Shown here one piece after another: positions 24,902 through 34,430 of a DNA stretch of 64,000 nucleotides. How positions within the stretch are numbered: the first letter of the stretch is position 1; each line of letters starts with the position of its first letter. Source of the stretch: Desulfobulbus rhabdoformis (GTDB lineage Bacteria > Desulfobacterota > Desulfobulbia > Desulfobulbales > Desulfobulbaceae); contig NZ_JAFFQA010000004.1 in assembly GCF_016919065.1 (NCBI RefSeq), positions 1 to 64,000 on the forward strand. The letters run 5' to 3'. The translations under genes and the position numbers were made by a program. The notes under the pieces were generated by a model. That model was not told the origin of the DNA. It ran no database searches and saw only the letters and a list, made by a program, of their open reading frames with translations.

Positions 24902-25348
24902 CTAGTTTTTGTGCCCCCCCTGGTGATATCTCTGCCACCAGCTGGCCCGTTGTTTCTGATTGGTGCGCAGGGCCTTTTGAAGTGCCTTCATTTTTTTTTT
25001 GTTCGCATCTTCGATAAACTCCACTCCCATTTTAAAGGCTCGAATCTCACCCTGCTGAAAGAGGTCAAGCCAGACAGGACGTGCAAAAAGTTGGTAGTCG
25101 TCAAAATTTGGAGGCAAACTAATGCACAGCTCAAGCTCACAGCCGTCTCGTTCTTGCGTTGTGTGAAAGACATGGAAGCCATTTCGCATGACCTGGCTCA
25201 TTAGAAGGCAGGCACCGTGTTGTGAAATGTCAATGATTCTACTGGAAAAGGGGCCTGCAAGGTGGTGACCGCTTTGTGGCTCCACCACCTGAATTTCCAG
25301 GGGGAGGAAATCAGTCAACCGAGGTGATCTGCGGGAGTCAGAACTCAT
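24902..25348 (-). CDS. PilZ-domain protein (candidate c-di-GMP receptor)
   Basis: 148 residues. An RxxxR-type motif near the N-terminus (DSRRSPRLTDF) and the second c-di-GMP motif IDISQHGACLL near residue 40 mark a PilZ domain. The C-terminal tail is basic (KKKMKALQKALRTNQKQR). Single-domain PilZ proteins act as adaptors in motility or secretion. Single gene; neighbours are a convergent cyclase and a divergent dehydrogenase. Confidence 0.8.
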   Translation of the reverse strand: MSSDSRRSPRLTDFLPLEIQVVEPQSGHHLAGPFSSRIIDISQHGACLLMSQVMRNGFHVFHTTQERDGCELELCISLPPNFDDYQLFARPVWLDLFQQGEIRAFKMGVEFIEDANKKKMKALQKALRTNQKQRASWWQRYHQGGHKN

Positions 25349-25585
25349 AGCAACCTGTTCTTTATAAGGGACAATTTTTAGGGGGGTGAAAAATACAGCT
25401 TACCGGTGTATGATACCTTCCTTTGTAAAATAAGATAGCACAAACCTGTTAGTCTACATAGAGCATACCTGGTTTCTTTGAAGGAATACCAATGCCTTCG
25501 AGAATCCGGTTACAAGGCAGGCAGCGACAGCCTCTTTTGCGGCGTGCTGCCTGTTTTTTCTTTTGGAATCGTTGCGAGGGGGGCA

Positions 25586-27049
25586 ATGAATTTACGTTGT
25601 CAGGAGCTGCTGCGCTCCCAGTGCTTTGTCGATGGCACCTGGACCGATGGTTCAGGGGCAGATCGCATTGCTGTATATAATCCCGCCACTGGCGCCTTGG
25701 TGGGCACAGTACCGGCCTTTTCCCAAAAAGAAACCCAGAAGGCGATAGATGCTGCTTCTCGGGCCTGGCCGGCCTGGAAAAGGCTGAGTGTTGATGAGCG
25801 ATCCCGCATTTTGCGGTGCTGGTATGAGCTGATTGTCGAGCACCATCTGGATCTGGCTGTCCTTATGACACTGGAGCAGGGAAAACCCCTTGCCGAGGCA
25901 CAGGGGGAGGTGCTGCATGGGGCCTCCTATGTGGAGTGGTTTGCCGAGGAAGCCAAGCGGATCTATGGCGATACCATGCCTATGGCCCAAAAGGGGAAAC
26001 GTATTGTTGTCCTCAAAGAGCCTGTGGGCGTCTGCGCCGCCATCACTCCCTGGAATTTCCCCTCGCAGATGGTGACACGTAAGGCTGCTCCCGCTTTGGC
26101 CGCAGGCTGCCCTGTAGTGCTCAAGCCAGCAGCACGCACACCTTTTTCAGCCCTGGCTCTGGCTTTCTTGGCCCAGAAGGCCGGTTTCCCTCCAGGTGTT
26201 TTTAATGTGATCACAGGGCCTGCCCAGGAAATCGGCCAGGAGATGACAGCCAACCCTCTGATTCGAAAATTGAGTTTCACCGGTTCGACCGCTGTGGGCA
26301 AGCGACTTATGCGCGATTGCGCCGGCACCGTGAAAAAAGTATCGCTGGAGCTGGGAGGGCACGCGCCCTTTGTGGTCTTTGACGATGCGGATGTGGACGC
26401 TGCCGTACGTGGAGCAATGTCTTCAAAATATCGTAACTCAGGGCAGACCTGCGTTTGCGCCAATCGCTTTATCGTTCAGGAAGGGATCTATGCTGAGTTT
26501 GCGGAGAAGCTGGTTGCCGCAGTGCAAAAGCTCCAGGTGGGGAGTGGCTTTGACCAGTGCGTGCAGCAGGGGCCACTGATCGATCAGGCGGCCCTGGATA
26601 AGGTCGAAGCGCAGGTGGCAGATGCTGTGACTCTGGGGGCAGAGATCGCCTGTGGAGGTATGCGGGTAGGCAAGGCCGGATATTTTTACGCCCCCACCGT
26701 GCTCCTCGGTGCGACCAAGGATATGCGCATTGCCCGTGAAGAGACCTTTGGCCCTGTGGCTCCTATCTTCTCCTTTAAAGAGGATCGGGATGCTGTAAGC
26801 CTGGCCAACAGCACTCCCTACGGATTGGCCGCCTATTTTTACAGCCAGAATATCAACCGTATCTGGCGGGTGGCCGAAGCTCTGGAATACGGTATGGTCG
26901 GGATCAATACCGGACGGATGTCTTCAGAGGCTGCGCCCTTTGGCGGTATCAAAGAATCGGGCATTGGCCGTGAAGGCTCAAAATACGGCTTAGAGGAGTA
27001 CTTGGAGCTGAAGTACCTCTGTCTGGGGGGGCTGGACGCTCCTCTGTAA
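25586..27049 (+). CDS. gabD: NAD(P)-dependent aldehyde dehydrogenase, succinate-semialdehyde type
   Basis: 487 residues from ATG 25586, which has GAGGGGG just upstream; the longer open frame has no ribosome site. Aldehyde dehydrogenase motifs in order: TPWNFPSQMVTRK near 150, SFTGSTAVGKRL near 230, LELGGHAPF with the general-base glutamate near 255, SGQTCVCANRF with the catalytic cysteine near 290, and EETFGPVAPIF near 385. The CVCANR context and PFGGIKESGIGREGSKYG ending are those of GabD-type enzymes, which oxidise succinate semialdehyde. No GABA transaminase is adjacent, so the substrate is inferred only. Confidence 0.88.
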   Translation: MNLRCQELLRSQCFVDGTWTDGSGADRIAVYNPATGALVGTVPAFSQKETQKAIDAASRAWPAWKRLSVDERSRILRCWYELIVEHHLDLAVLMTLEQGKPLAEAQGEVLHGASYVEWFAEEAKRIYGDTMPMAQKGKRIVVLKEPVGVCAAITPWNFPSQMVTRKAAPALAAGCPVVLKPAARTPFSALALAFLAQKAGFPPGVFNVITGPAQEIGQEMTANPLIRKLSFTGSTAVGKRLMRDCAGTVKKVSLELGGHAPFVVFDDADVDAAVRGAMSSKYRNSGQTCVCANRFIVQEGIYAEFAEKLVAAVQKLQVGSGFDQCVQQGPLIDQAALDKVEAQVADAVTLGAEIACGGMRVGKAGYFYAPTVLLGATKDMRIAREETFGPVAPIFSFKEDRDAVSLANSTPYGLAAYFYSQNINRIWRVAEALEYGMVGINTGRMSSEAAPFGGIKESGIGREGSKYGLEEYLELKYLCLGGLDAPL

Positions 27050-27074
27050 GCATATTCTGGAGCTTGGAAGGCCG

Positions 27075-27827
27075 TTAGGTTAAGTGCTTAAGGTCGTCGC
27101 TGTCGACATAGGCATAGGCGCTGTGGTTATGTATGGATTCAAAACTCTCCACGCCTACGGAAAACCAGGCGACATCGGCAAGCGCCATCACCTGCTCAGC
27201 CACCATGCGCACGACATCCTCGACAAACATCGGCTGGGCATAGGCACGCTCTGTGACAAATTTTTCATCCGGCCGTTTGAGCAGCGCATAGATTTCACAG
27301 GACCCGCAAGCCTCAACCAGGCTTATCAGGTCTTCAAGCCAGATCATTGCCAGGGGGCGTATCCGAAGGGTGACCTCAGCTCGCTGGTTATGCGCACCGG
27401 CAGTACTGATTTCTTTAGAGCAGGGGCACAGAGTGGTCACCGGAACTCTGACGGTCAACAGTGGTTCTGGGCCAGTTGTGGCATCGGCGCTAAAGGAGCA
27501 TTGATATTCCATCAGGCTTGCAGTTCCGGTGACCGGGGCTTCTTTCTTGAGAAAGTAGGGGAAATGCATCACCAGTTCCGCCGTATCGGCCTGCAGTTGC
27601 AGACGTACCTCGTTTAAAAGTTCAGGAAAAACACCCGAATGGATATTGGGCAGATAGCGGGTAAGTATTCCATGCATCAGGCCGACGCCGGAGGCCGCAT
27701 GTTCTTTGGGGATCTGGGCCATCAGGTTCATGGTCGCGACGGTTTGCTGCATTCCGCCGTTTTTTTGAGGAATCTGTACCGGGCAGGTGAAGTCGCTAAT
27801 ACCGACGGATTGTAAAGACATGGGCAA
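27075..27827 (-). CDS. folE2: GTP cyclohydrolase FolE2 (type IB)
   Basis: 250 residues of the COG1469/PF02649 family, which converts GTP to 7,8-dihydroneopterin triphosphate for folate or queuosine-type pathways. The metal and catalytic region VPVTTLCPCSKEIS with the conserved cysteine is near residue 130, and AHNQRAEVTLRIR follows. The N-terminal GISDFTCPVQI and C-terminal VESFESIHNHSAYAY are also typical. It can use metals other than zinc, which suits metal-limited anaerobes. Convergent with gabD. Confidence 0.93.
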   Translation of the reverse strand: MPMSLQSVGISDFTCPVQIPQKNGGMQQTVATMNLMAQIPKEHAASGVGLMHGILTRYLPNIHSGVFPELLNEVRLQLQADTAELVMHFPYFLKKEAPVTGTASLMEYQCSFSADATTGPEPLLTVRVPVTTLCPCSKEISTAGAHNQRAEVTLRIRPLAMIWLEDLISLVEACGSCEIYALLKRPDEKFVTERAYAQPMFVEDVVRMVAEQVMALADVAWFSVGVESFESIHNHSAYAYVDSDDLKHLT

Positions 27828-27893
27828 ATCTCAGGGGCTGTGCACAGGTTTTCAGCACTTATTTAGTACCCATCCAGAAACGGTCTTTTCGGA

Positions 27894-27955
27894 GTCAGGG
27901 CTTACCTGAACTTGAACAAAAATCCTCATTTCTTGATGGACACTATTTAGTGCGA
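27894..27955 (+). repeat. Short repeat C, copy 1
   Basis: Contains GGAGTCAGGGCTTACCTGA followed by ACAAAAATCCTCATTTCT and GGACACTATTTAG. A second copy is at 58437-58505, where it is fused to a family B end. Its first 20 bases resemble the optional module of family B. The 631-base gap 27828-28458 otherwise holds only the family A element. Confidence 0.6.
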
Positions 27956-28220
27956 TTGCCTGTGTGTCCTTTGGGGTGGATAGGAAACGAGCAGTCGGGA
28001 GCTCACATACGATCTGAGTACTTATAGTACAACAGTTCAAATTTGTTTGTCACGGTTGCTGCGCAAAAGAAGCACCCCTTACTCGATTTTTACCCAATGG
28101 GCAAGACCTGCTTCTGTTTGTTCGTGTTCTGTTGTTTCTGGGCAAAAATAGGCCGTTTTTAGCATTCTTCTTTGTTTGATCCTGCTGGTAAACTGTGGTA
28201 TTTTGGGCTTTATAATCAAT

Positions 28221-28437
28221 CTGACCCCGTGAGTATTCATTGGTGTGTCAGCTTCGTTGTTTATGACATGCCGATTAAAGTACACCTTATCGGCTTGTTA
28301 CGAACAATGAAGGTGGCGTGCGGATGGATTCCCCAAGGGGCGGCGAGTGAAACTGAACAACAAATGAACCAGCTTAAAAATCTCCGTCTCATTAAGAGAA
28401 TACCTTGTTCAGTAACCACCCGCCGTCACGGATTCAG
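28221..28437 (+). repeat. Family A palindromic element, complete copy
   Basis: A 217-bp copy from CTGACCCCGTGAGTATTCA to CGCCGTCACGGATTCAG. The long imperfect hairpin (about 28240-28320) has arms around TGACATGCCGATTAAAGT and ACCTTATCGGCTTGTTACG. The right block includes AAAATCTCCGTCTCATTAAG. It ends 21 bases before hslR, so it lies in the hslR leader. Confidence 0.85.
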
Positions 28438-28458
28438 GATCAAAAAAACAGTGTGTAA

Positions 28459-28839
28459 ATGGATATAGTTCGCATTGATAAATGGCTTTGGGCTGCCCGT
28501 TTTTTTAAAACCCGGTCTCTGGCCTCCAAAGCGGTCAGCGGGGGGCATGTCAGCCTCAATGGCAACCGAGTGAAGCCCTCGCGCTCCGTGCAGGTGGGCG
28601 ATATCTTGGTGGTTCGTCGAAATTATATTGAATTTACCCTTGAGGTCGTCGCCCTGAGTGAGAAGCGGGGACCTGCCAAAATAGCACAGAGCTTGTATGA
28701 AGAGACCGCCCAGTCAATTGCCAAAAGGGAGATGTTGGCTGAGCAGCGGCGTATACTCAAACTGCAAGGCAAACCGCCCGAGCGGCGTCCGGAAAAACGT
28801 GAACGGCGAAAAATCCGCCAGTTTTTAAAAAAAGAGTAG
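28459..28839 (+). CDS. hslR: S4-domain RNA-binding heat-shock protein Hsp15-like
   Basis: 126 residues. The S4 fold is evident at the N-terminus: VRIDKWLWAARFFKTRSLAS, then GHVSLNGNRVKPSRSVQVGD. The C-terminus is a basic helix (RRPEKRERRKIRQFLKK). Hsp15 binds free 50S subunits carrying a nascent chain to recycle stalled ribosomes. It is the first gene of a tight group with purH(N), purN and pyrR; a family A repeat ends just upstream. Confidence 0.9.
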   Translation: MDIVRIDKWLWAARFFKTRSLASKAVSGGHVSLNGNRVKPSRSVQVGDILVVRRNYIEFTLEVVALSEKRGPAKIAQSLYEETAQSIAKREMLAEQRRILKLQGKPPERRPEKRERRKIRQFLKKE

Positions 28840-28857
28840 GTTATTGAAGGAGCGAAG

Positions 28858-29490
28858 ATGAGAAAAGTTGAGCGGGCGTTAATCAGCCTGACCGATAAAT
28901 CGGGATGTGAGGATTTTGCCAGAGCCTTGGCTGAGTTGGGAATTGAAATCCTCTCCACCGGCGGAACTGCCCAGAAGCTGCGTTCAAGTGGCCTGGAAGT
29001 GAAGGATGTTTCCGAGTTCACCGGCTTTCCCGAGATGCTCGATGGTCGGGTCAAAACCCTGCACCCGTTGGTTCATGGCGGTATTCTAAACCAGCGCGAA
29101 AATGCCGAACATCAGAAGCAGTGTGCGGAGCATGGGATCAAGCCCATTGATATCATAGCTGTGAATCTCTACGCTTTTTCAAAAACTGTAGCCGATCCCA
29201 ACTGTAGCCTGGATGATGCCATTGAAAATATCGATATCGGTGGTCCGACTATGCTTCGAGCCTCCGCAAAAAACTTTGAAGATGTGACCGTTATTGTCGA
29301 CCCGGCAGATTATGCGGTGGTTCTCGAGGAAATCCGTGCCCAGGGCAATACCACCCTCAAAACTCGCTTTCGTCTTGCCTGTAAGGTCTTTGAGCTGACT
29401 TCCGCCTACGATACGGCCATTATAGAGTGGTTGCGCAAGGTCGACCCGGAGACCAATGGATACTTTACCCGGGGAGAGGGCGATGCTTAA
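28858..29490 (+). CDS. purH: Stand-alone IMP cyclohydrolase (PurH N-terminal domain)
   Basis: 210 residues matching only the MGS-like IMP cyclohydrolase half of PurH, which closes FAICAR to IMP. Motifs: [10 protein letters not shown] at the N-terminus, [37 protein letters not shown] and [17 protein letters not shown]. The AICAR transformylase half (about 310 further residues) is absent, so formylation must be done by another protein such as a PurP-type or separate transformylase. ATG with GAAGGAG upstream. Its last 8 bases overlap purN. Confidence 0.92.
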   Translation: MRKVERALISLTDKSGCEDFARALAELGIEILSTGGTAQKLRSSGLEVKDVSEFTGFPEMLDGRVKTLHPLVHGGILNQRENAEHQKQCAEHGIKPIDIIAVNLYAFSKTVADPNCSLDDAIENIDIGGPTMLRASAKNFEDVTVIVDPADYAVVLEEIRAQGNTTLKTRFRLACKVFELTSAYDTAIIEWLRKVDPETNGYFTRGEGDA

Positions 29491-30064
29491 GGTGGCGGTC
29501 CTGCTCTCTGGAAGCGGCAGAACGCTTGATAACTTCCACGAGCGCATTCAGGCAGGTAACCTCCAAGCCGAGATCCAGGTGGTTATCTCCAACGTTGAGT
29601 CAGCCTTGGGGCTGGAAAAGGCTACCCGCTATGGCTATCCGGCCTTTTATGCCAAGGATAACGCTTCGATCAACACGCTGTTGGCTGATTACAAGGTTGA
29701 TATGATAGCCCTTGCCGGCTACCTCAAGCTCTATACGCCTCCGGAAGCGTTGAACAGGGCCGTGCTCAATATCCACCCCTCGTTGATTCCGTCTTTCTGC
29801 GGGGCTGGGTATTACGGGCACCATGTGCATGAGGCGGTTAAGGCTCGTGGGTGCACGGTCAGCGGCTGTACCGTTCATTTTGCCAATGAGTTGTATGATC
29901 AGGGGCCTATTGTCCTCCAGCGCTGCGTTGCACTTGAGGACGCGGACACGCCCGATGATATTGCCGACAAAGTTTTTGCCGTGGAGTGTGAGGTCTACCC
30001 CGAGGCGATCAACATGGTCGCCGAGAAGGGGATTGATTATTTTTGGAAGAAGGTGAGAACATGA
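29483..30064 (+). CDS. purN: Phosphoribosylglycinamide formyltransferase PurN
   Basis: 193 residues from ATG 29483, which overlaps the end of the cyclohydrolase gene. It transfers formyl from 10-formyl-THF to GAR in purine synthesis. Motifs: [15 protein letters not shown] at the phosphate site, [13 protein letters not shown], the catalytic Asn-His in [11 protein letters not shown], and [14 protein letters not shown]. The segment [18 protein letters not shown] is slightly longer than in E. coli PurN. Stop codon overlaps the pyrR start (ATGA). Confidence 0.93.
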   Translation: MLKVAVLLSGSGRTLDNFHERIQAGNLQAEIQVVISNVESALGLEKATRYGYPAFYAKDNASINTLLADYKVDMIALAGYLKLYTPPEALNRAVLNIHPSLIPSFCGAGYYGHHVHEAVKARGCTVSGCTVHFANELYDQGPIVLQRCVALEDADTPDDIADKVFAVECEVYPEAINMVAEKGIDYFWKKVRT

Positions 30065-30594
30065 CGACCCAGACCATCATGATCGAAAGTGATATCGAAC
30101 GCAGCCTGGATCGAATCAGCTTGGAGATTGTTGAACGTAACCACGGGGTTGCTGATCTGTCTATCGTTGGTATCCATACTGGTGGAGTCTATTTGGCAAA
30201 GCGGATCAAAGAAAAGATCGAAGAGCGGGAAAATATAGAATTGCCCGTTGGCTCTATTGATATCACCCTCTACCGGGATGACTGGAGCCTTATCTCACAG
30301 AATCCGATCGTAAAAAAATCCGATATCGGCTTTCTTTTAGAGGACAAGCGGGTCATTCTGGTGGATGATGTCATCTTCACCGGAAGAACTATCCGTGCGG
30401 CGATGGATGCCATCATGGACTATGGACGCCCGCTTTCCATCGGGCTTGCGGTCCTTGTTGATCGTGGAGGACGCGAGCTGCCCATTCAGCCCGATTATGT
30501 GGGAATGGCTGTGACTCCCACTCGGAACGAGCGGGTAGATGTCTTGTTGCGTGAACATGATGATCGGGATGCTGTGGTACTCTCCCCACAGTAA
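30061..30594 (+). CDS. pyrR: PyrR bifunctional pyr-operon regulator / uracil phosphoribosyltransferase-like
   Basis: 177 residues from ATG 30061, overlapping purN by four bases. The PRPP loop RVILVDDVIFTGRTIRAAMD near residue 100 is the PyrR/PRTase signature. The N-terminal SLDRISLEIVERNHG and C-terminal DYVGMAVTPTRNERVDV also match. In Gram-positives PyrR binds pyr mRNA leaders. No pyr gene or leader is seen here, so the role may be enzymatic or in purine/pyrimidine balance (inference). Last gene of the hslR-purH-purN-pyrR group. Confidence 0.9.
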   Translation: MTTQTIMIESDIERSLDRISLEIVERNHGVADLSIVGIHTGGVYLAKRIKEKIEERENIELPVGSIDITLYRDDWSLISQNPIVKKSDIGFLLEDKRVILVDDVIFTGRTIRAAMDAIMDYGRPLSIGLAVLVDRGGRELPIQPDYVGMAVTPTRNERVDVLLREHDDRDAVVLSPQ

Positions 30595-30632
30595 TCAAGA
30601 CACTCTCAGGAGTTTTTACTCCCTTCGATTCC

Positions 30633-32096
30633 ATGATAGATCCGGCTGAGAACAATACCATCCCCCCAGACTTGAGAAGCGTATGCCAGCGCATTCGGGA
30701 GAAGGCAGAGAGCTACGAGAAGTACAACTTCTCCCAGGGGCGTAACGATTTTCTCAAGGCTTTTTTCGATCTGGCTCAGGAGTATGACAGCCTGGACGAT
30801 TTCTACCGGATCTGTGTGTCTGTGCCACTGGCCCTGGTTGGGGTTGCCAGTTCACTGTATCTTTGCCGGGGGGATGAAGGGTTGCAGTTGATCTGCTCAA
30901 GTGAGCGAGGAGTACTGGAGCACCCGGAACCTGCCCGTTTTCCCATACAGCAGAGCGATACCCCCTACGAGATGGCCGGGGCCTTTATGGTGCCCATCTT
31001 CAGCAAGCATCCCTATGAGCGAAGCGATAAGGAAGCTCAGTCTGCGAAGGGGAGAGAACAGATCCGCATGTGGAATAATCTCCACGGGTTGTGTGGCGGT
31101 TCACGTATCCTGGGAATGTATGTAGTGCGGCAAAAAGGAGGGCTTTCAGAAGTTGATAAATTCTTTTTTGCCAAATTTGCAAACCGTATCGGCTATAACC
31201 TGGATAATCGACTCATTGCCCGCCAGAATATCGAGCGATTGAAATTCATTAACACCCTGGTGATCGATATTGAGCACAATATCATTGTGCCCAACATGTA
31301 TTTTCGCCACCTTTTCAATCAACTCAAGAAGAAGATCGGGCTGATTGATGAGTTGAAAAATGAGATTGTTACAAGTCACGAACCGGATTCACTGCCCGGA
31401 ACCTGCGTGCATTGCTGCGGCAGGTTGCAATCGCTTCAGGATGAACTGTTTGAGTATTACCAGGAGATCGTCAAACATCACGCCAATATGAGCCTCTTTA
31501 TTGAGAGCCTGTTTCGGCGCGAACATTTCGAGCGCGGGCACCTGGTGCTGCATCCCAGGCGTTGTTTTGTGGAAAAAGAGGTGATAATTCCACAGTTGGA
31601 ACATTATGCAAGCCGTCTTAAGGTTGCCAATGTTTCGGTGGAGCGTCCTCGGAATATGTATGAGGAAGAGTTTCCTATTTTTGTGGATATCGGGTTGTTG
31701 GCACAGGTCTATGCCAATCTTTTCTCGAACGCGGCCAAGTATACAAAAGAGGTTATCGATCACACCGGGCTCCCGCGCAAAGCTGTGGCCTATGGGCGGG
31801 AAGTCGTCGAAAATTTTAACCGTACCGGCCAAAAGGGGATTAAGTTTAATGTTTTTACCACCGGCCCCAACATGGACATTGAGGAGGGCAATCGTCTTTT
31901 CCAGGAGGGGATGCGTGGCGATGACGATTCGGCCATTCCAGGTACCGGGCATGGGCTGTCCTTTATCCGTTTGGTGGTTGAAATGCACGGTGGTCAAGTC
32001 GGATATGAACCTACCCCCGAAGGAAACAACTTCTTTTTTATCCTCCCCATACCACCACTCGACTACCCATTGATGCTCAATACAACCGTTGACTAA
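30633..32096 (+). CDS. Cytoplasmic histidine-kinase-like protein with a CxxCC motif
   Basis: 487 residues without membrane segments. The first 200 residues are GAF-like (FYRICVSVPLALVGVASSLYLC, then SRILGMYVVRQKGGLSEVDKFF). A dimerisation/H-box-like helix follows with a histidine in VIDIEHNIIVPNMY near residue 215. A CVHCCGRLQ segment near 260 could bind metal or sense redox. The C-terminal ATPase domain has an N-box (LFSNAAKYTKE) and a G-box (GTGHGLSFIRLVVEMHGG). No response regulator is adjacent. It lies 38 bases after pyrR and may be co-transcribed. Ligand unknown. Confidence 0.78.
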   Translation: MIDPAENNTIPPDLRSVCQRIREKAESYEKYNFSQGRNDFLKAFFDLAQEYDSLDDFYRICVSVPLALVGVASSLYLCRGDEGLQLICSSERGVLEHPEPARFPIQQSDTPYEMAGAFMVPIFSKHPYERSDKEAQSAKGREQIRMWNNLHGLCGGSRILGMYVVRQKGGLSEVDKFFFAKFANRIGYNLDNRLIARQNIERLKFINTLVIDIEHNIIVPNMYFRHLFNQLKKKIGLIDELKNEIVTSHEPDSLPGTCVHCCGRLQSLQDELFEYYQEIVKHHANMSLFIESLFRREHFERGHLVLHPRRCFVEKEVIIPQLEHYASRLKVANVSVERPRNMYEEEFPIFVDIGLLAQVYANLFSNAAKYTKEVIDHTGLPRKAVAYGREVVENFNRTGQKGIKFNVFTTGPNMDIEEGNRLFQEGMRGDDDSAIPGTGHGLSFIRLVVEMHGGQVGYEPTPEGNNFFFILPIPPLDYPLMLNTTVD

Positions 32097-32180
32097 CAGC
32101 AAACAACAGTGCATGAAATTTCCAATTTGGTTTGCCGGTGACGGTGTGTCGTTTGTCTTTTTTCCTTCCTTTCTCTCTGT

Positions 32181-34430
32181 ATGAATCAACAAGATAGATC
32201 ATCCATGGAACTGCTCGCTCCGGCTGGCAGTGTTGCCGCCTTTGAGGCCGCGTTGCGTGAGGGGGCGGATGCCGTTTATGTCGGTTCCCCCGGACTGAAT
32301 GCCAGGGCTTTGAGTCGTGATTTTACCTTTGGGGATATCGCAGGCATGACCAGGTATGCCCAGGAACAGGGAAAAAAAATCTACGTGGCTATGAACAGCC
32401 TGGTCAAAGAGAGCGAGGTGCCCCTGGCACTGGAATCGCTACACCAGTTTGCTGCCATCAAACCGGATGCCCTTATTATTCAGGATTTGGGCCTGCTGTA
32501 CCTCGCCCGCCGGTATTTCCCGCAAATCAAGGTGCATGCCTCCACTTTGATGACCGTCAATACGGCAATGGCCGCAACGTATTTTAAGCAGCTTGGCTTT
32601 GAACGGGTGGTACTGGCACGAGAGCTGAGCCTGAAAGAGATAGCCGCCATTCATGCCCAGTGCGGAGTGGAGCTTGAGATTTTTATTCATGGAGCCATGT
32701 GCTTTAGTTATTCAGGTCTCTGCCGTTTTTCCAGTTTACATGGCGGTAAATCAAGCCTGCGCGGTCAATGTGTCCAACCCTGCCGCAGAAGCTACGATTG
32801 GGTGTCATCGGGAAAAAAGGGGCGCAGTTCTGGAGGGAAGAAAGGAGGGCATCTCTTTTCCATGAACGATTTATGCGGTATTGAGGCGCTCTCCTCGGTG
32901 CGGAAGACCGGTGTGGTCAGCCTGAAGATTGAAGGGCGGCTGAAATCCGTTGCCTACGTGCGCAATGTCGTCCATGCCTATCGTTTGGTTTTGGACGGTT
33001 TGGATCAGCCACCAGATGAGCAGAAACGCATTCTCAAGGAGGCTGGGCGCTCCCTGGACCAGGCCATGGGCCGAAAACGCTCGACCGGTTTTTTTATCAG
33101 TGGCCAGGAGGGACGTCTTATTCAGCCAAATCTCGCCGGAAGCAGCGGTGAGCTGGTGGGGAAGGTGACAAAAATTGAACAAAGTAAAGGGCGCTCACCG
33201 AAGCGGCGTCCCCTTCGACTCCAGGTTACCCTGCAGGCACCACTCAACAACGGGGACCGGCTTCGTCTCTACGAGGAAAAGAGTGGTGCACGTAAAAGCT
33301 TTACTTTGCGTACAATGGAGTTTAAAGGAAGGCGGGTGGAACGGGCTGGTAAGGGGCAACAGGTCACCATTCTGGCTGCAGATTTAGATTTGAGCCTCCA
33401 GAAGGGGGGGCATGGGCTCCTGTTTCGGGTGGATCTAAGTGCTCGTTCTGACAAACAGAGTCAGGCTGTGAAACGAAAGATTGCAGCGCTTGAAGAGCCC
33501 ATGATTCCTCAGGAGACCATCCAGCGTCAGCTGCAGGAGCTTGGCATTGGCCCCCTGGTACACGCTGCTGAAAAAAAGAAACGATATCGCCACGGGAGCC
33601 AGGGGAAGACAAGGTCCACACCCATGCCCCAATGGTGGCTGAAGGTTTCATCACTGGAGCATGCCCGGCAGCGATTTCCCTTTCAGGTGAGTCGTGTTGT
33701 CCTGGAGCTCAACCCGTTGAACCTGGAGCGTTTTCTACAACTGGCTGCTGCTCGGTTCGAGTCACTGCCGTATCAGCTGGTCTGGGCACTCCCCCAGGTC
33801 ATGCAGGAGGAACAGCTCGCCTGGCAGCAGCAGGCGATCAGGCAGTTACTGGAGAAAGGGAGCACCGGCTTTCAAATTGGCCATATAGCGCAGATGGCCC
33901 TTTTGGGCGAGCAAACGCACCGGGACCTGGAAATCTTTGGAGATTATAGCTGTAATCTGCTGAACTCGCCTGCTCTTCTCCAGTATCAGGATGCTGGCCT
34001 GGCTGGTGTCCAGTTTTCTTTGGAGACCGATCGTGCGACACTGCAGCAGGCGCTTGCCAGCCGTCAGGATTTGAGAGGGGATGACGCGGGGAAGAAAATG
34101 CAGGTCGGCTTATACGTCTATGGACGACCGCCGCTTTTTTCTGCGCGCTTAGATGCGCCCCATTTTCAGGGACAAAGGAGTTTTGTCAGCAGTAGGGGAG
34201 AGCGGTATTATATTGACCGTCGACCTGAGGCTGTCTACGCCTATGCACATATGAGTTTTTCTTTGCTTGCCTACACAGAAGAACTTTCCCGAATGGGACT
34301 TGATTACTTTGTCGTTGATATCAGCAACGGCGCCGTGAAGCGGGAGAGTATGACAGTAACGGCTTTAATACACGGTCGCGGTGATTTACCGGAAGTTATT
34401 TCTGGCAATTATGCCGGAGTGTTGGCGTAG
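32181..34430 (+). CDS. rlhA: U32-family protein, RlhA-like 23S rRNA hydroxylase
   Basis: 749 residues, far longer than single-domain U32 proteins and close to RlhA-type length with a C-terminal DUF3656-like region. The N-terminal barrel reads MELLAPAGSVAAFEAALREG and AVYVG. The U32 signature EIFIHGAMCFSYSGLCRFSS is near residue 165, with further cysteines in GQCVQPCRRSY that may ligate an Fe-S cluster; KIEGRLKSVAYV follows. RlhA hydroxylates C2501 of 23S rRNA. An insert rich in Lys/Gly/Ser (about 210-225) is variable. Annotated by family; enzymatic role inferred. Confidence 0.82.
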   Translation: MNQQDRSSMELLAPAGSVAAFEAALREGADAVYVGSPGLNARALSRDFTFGDIAGMTRYAQEQGKKIYVAMNSLVKESEVPLALESLHQFAAIKPDALIIQDLGLLYLARRYFPQIKVHASTLMTVNTAMAATYFKQLGFERVVLARELSLKEIAAIHAQCGVELEIFIHGAMCFSYSGLCRFSSLHGGKSSLRGQCVQPCRRSYDWVSSGKKGRSSGGKKGGHLFSMNDLCGIEALSSVRKTGVVSLKIEGRLKSVAYVRNVVHAYRLVLDGLDQPPDEQKRILKEAGRSLDQAMGRKRSTGFFISGQEGRLIQPNLAGSSGELVGKVTKIEQSKGRSPKRRPLRLQVTLQAPLNNGDRLRLYEEKSGARKSFTLRTMEFKGRRVERAGKGQQVTILAADLDLSLQKGGHGLLFRVDLSARSDKQSQAVKRKIAALEEPMIPQETIQRQLQELGIGPLVHAAEKKKRYRHGSQGKTRSTPMPQWWLKVSSLEHARQRFPFQVSRVVLELNPLNLERFLQLAAARFESLPYQLVWALPQVMQEEQLAWQQQAIRQLLEKGSTGFQIGHIAQMALLGEQTHRDLEIFGDYSCNLLNSPALLQYQDAGLAGVQFSLETDRATLQQALASRQDLRGDDAGKKMQVGLYVYGRPPLFSARLDAPHFQGQRSFVSSRGERYYIDRRPEAVYAYAHMSFSLLAYTEELSRMGLDYFVVDISNGAVKRESMTVTALIHGRGDLPEVISGNYAGVLA

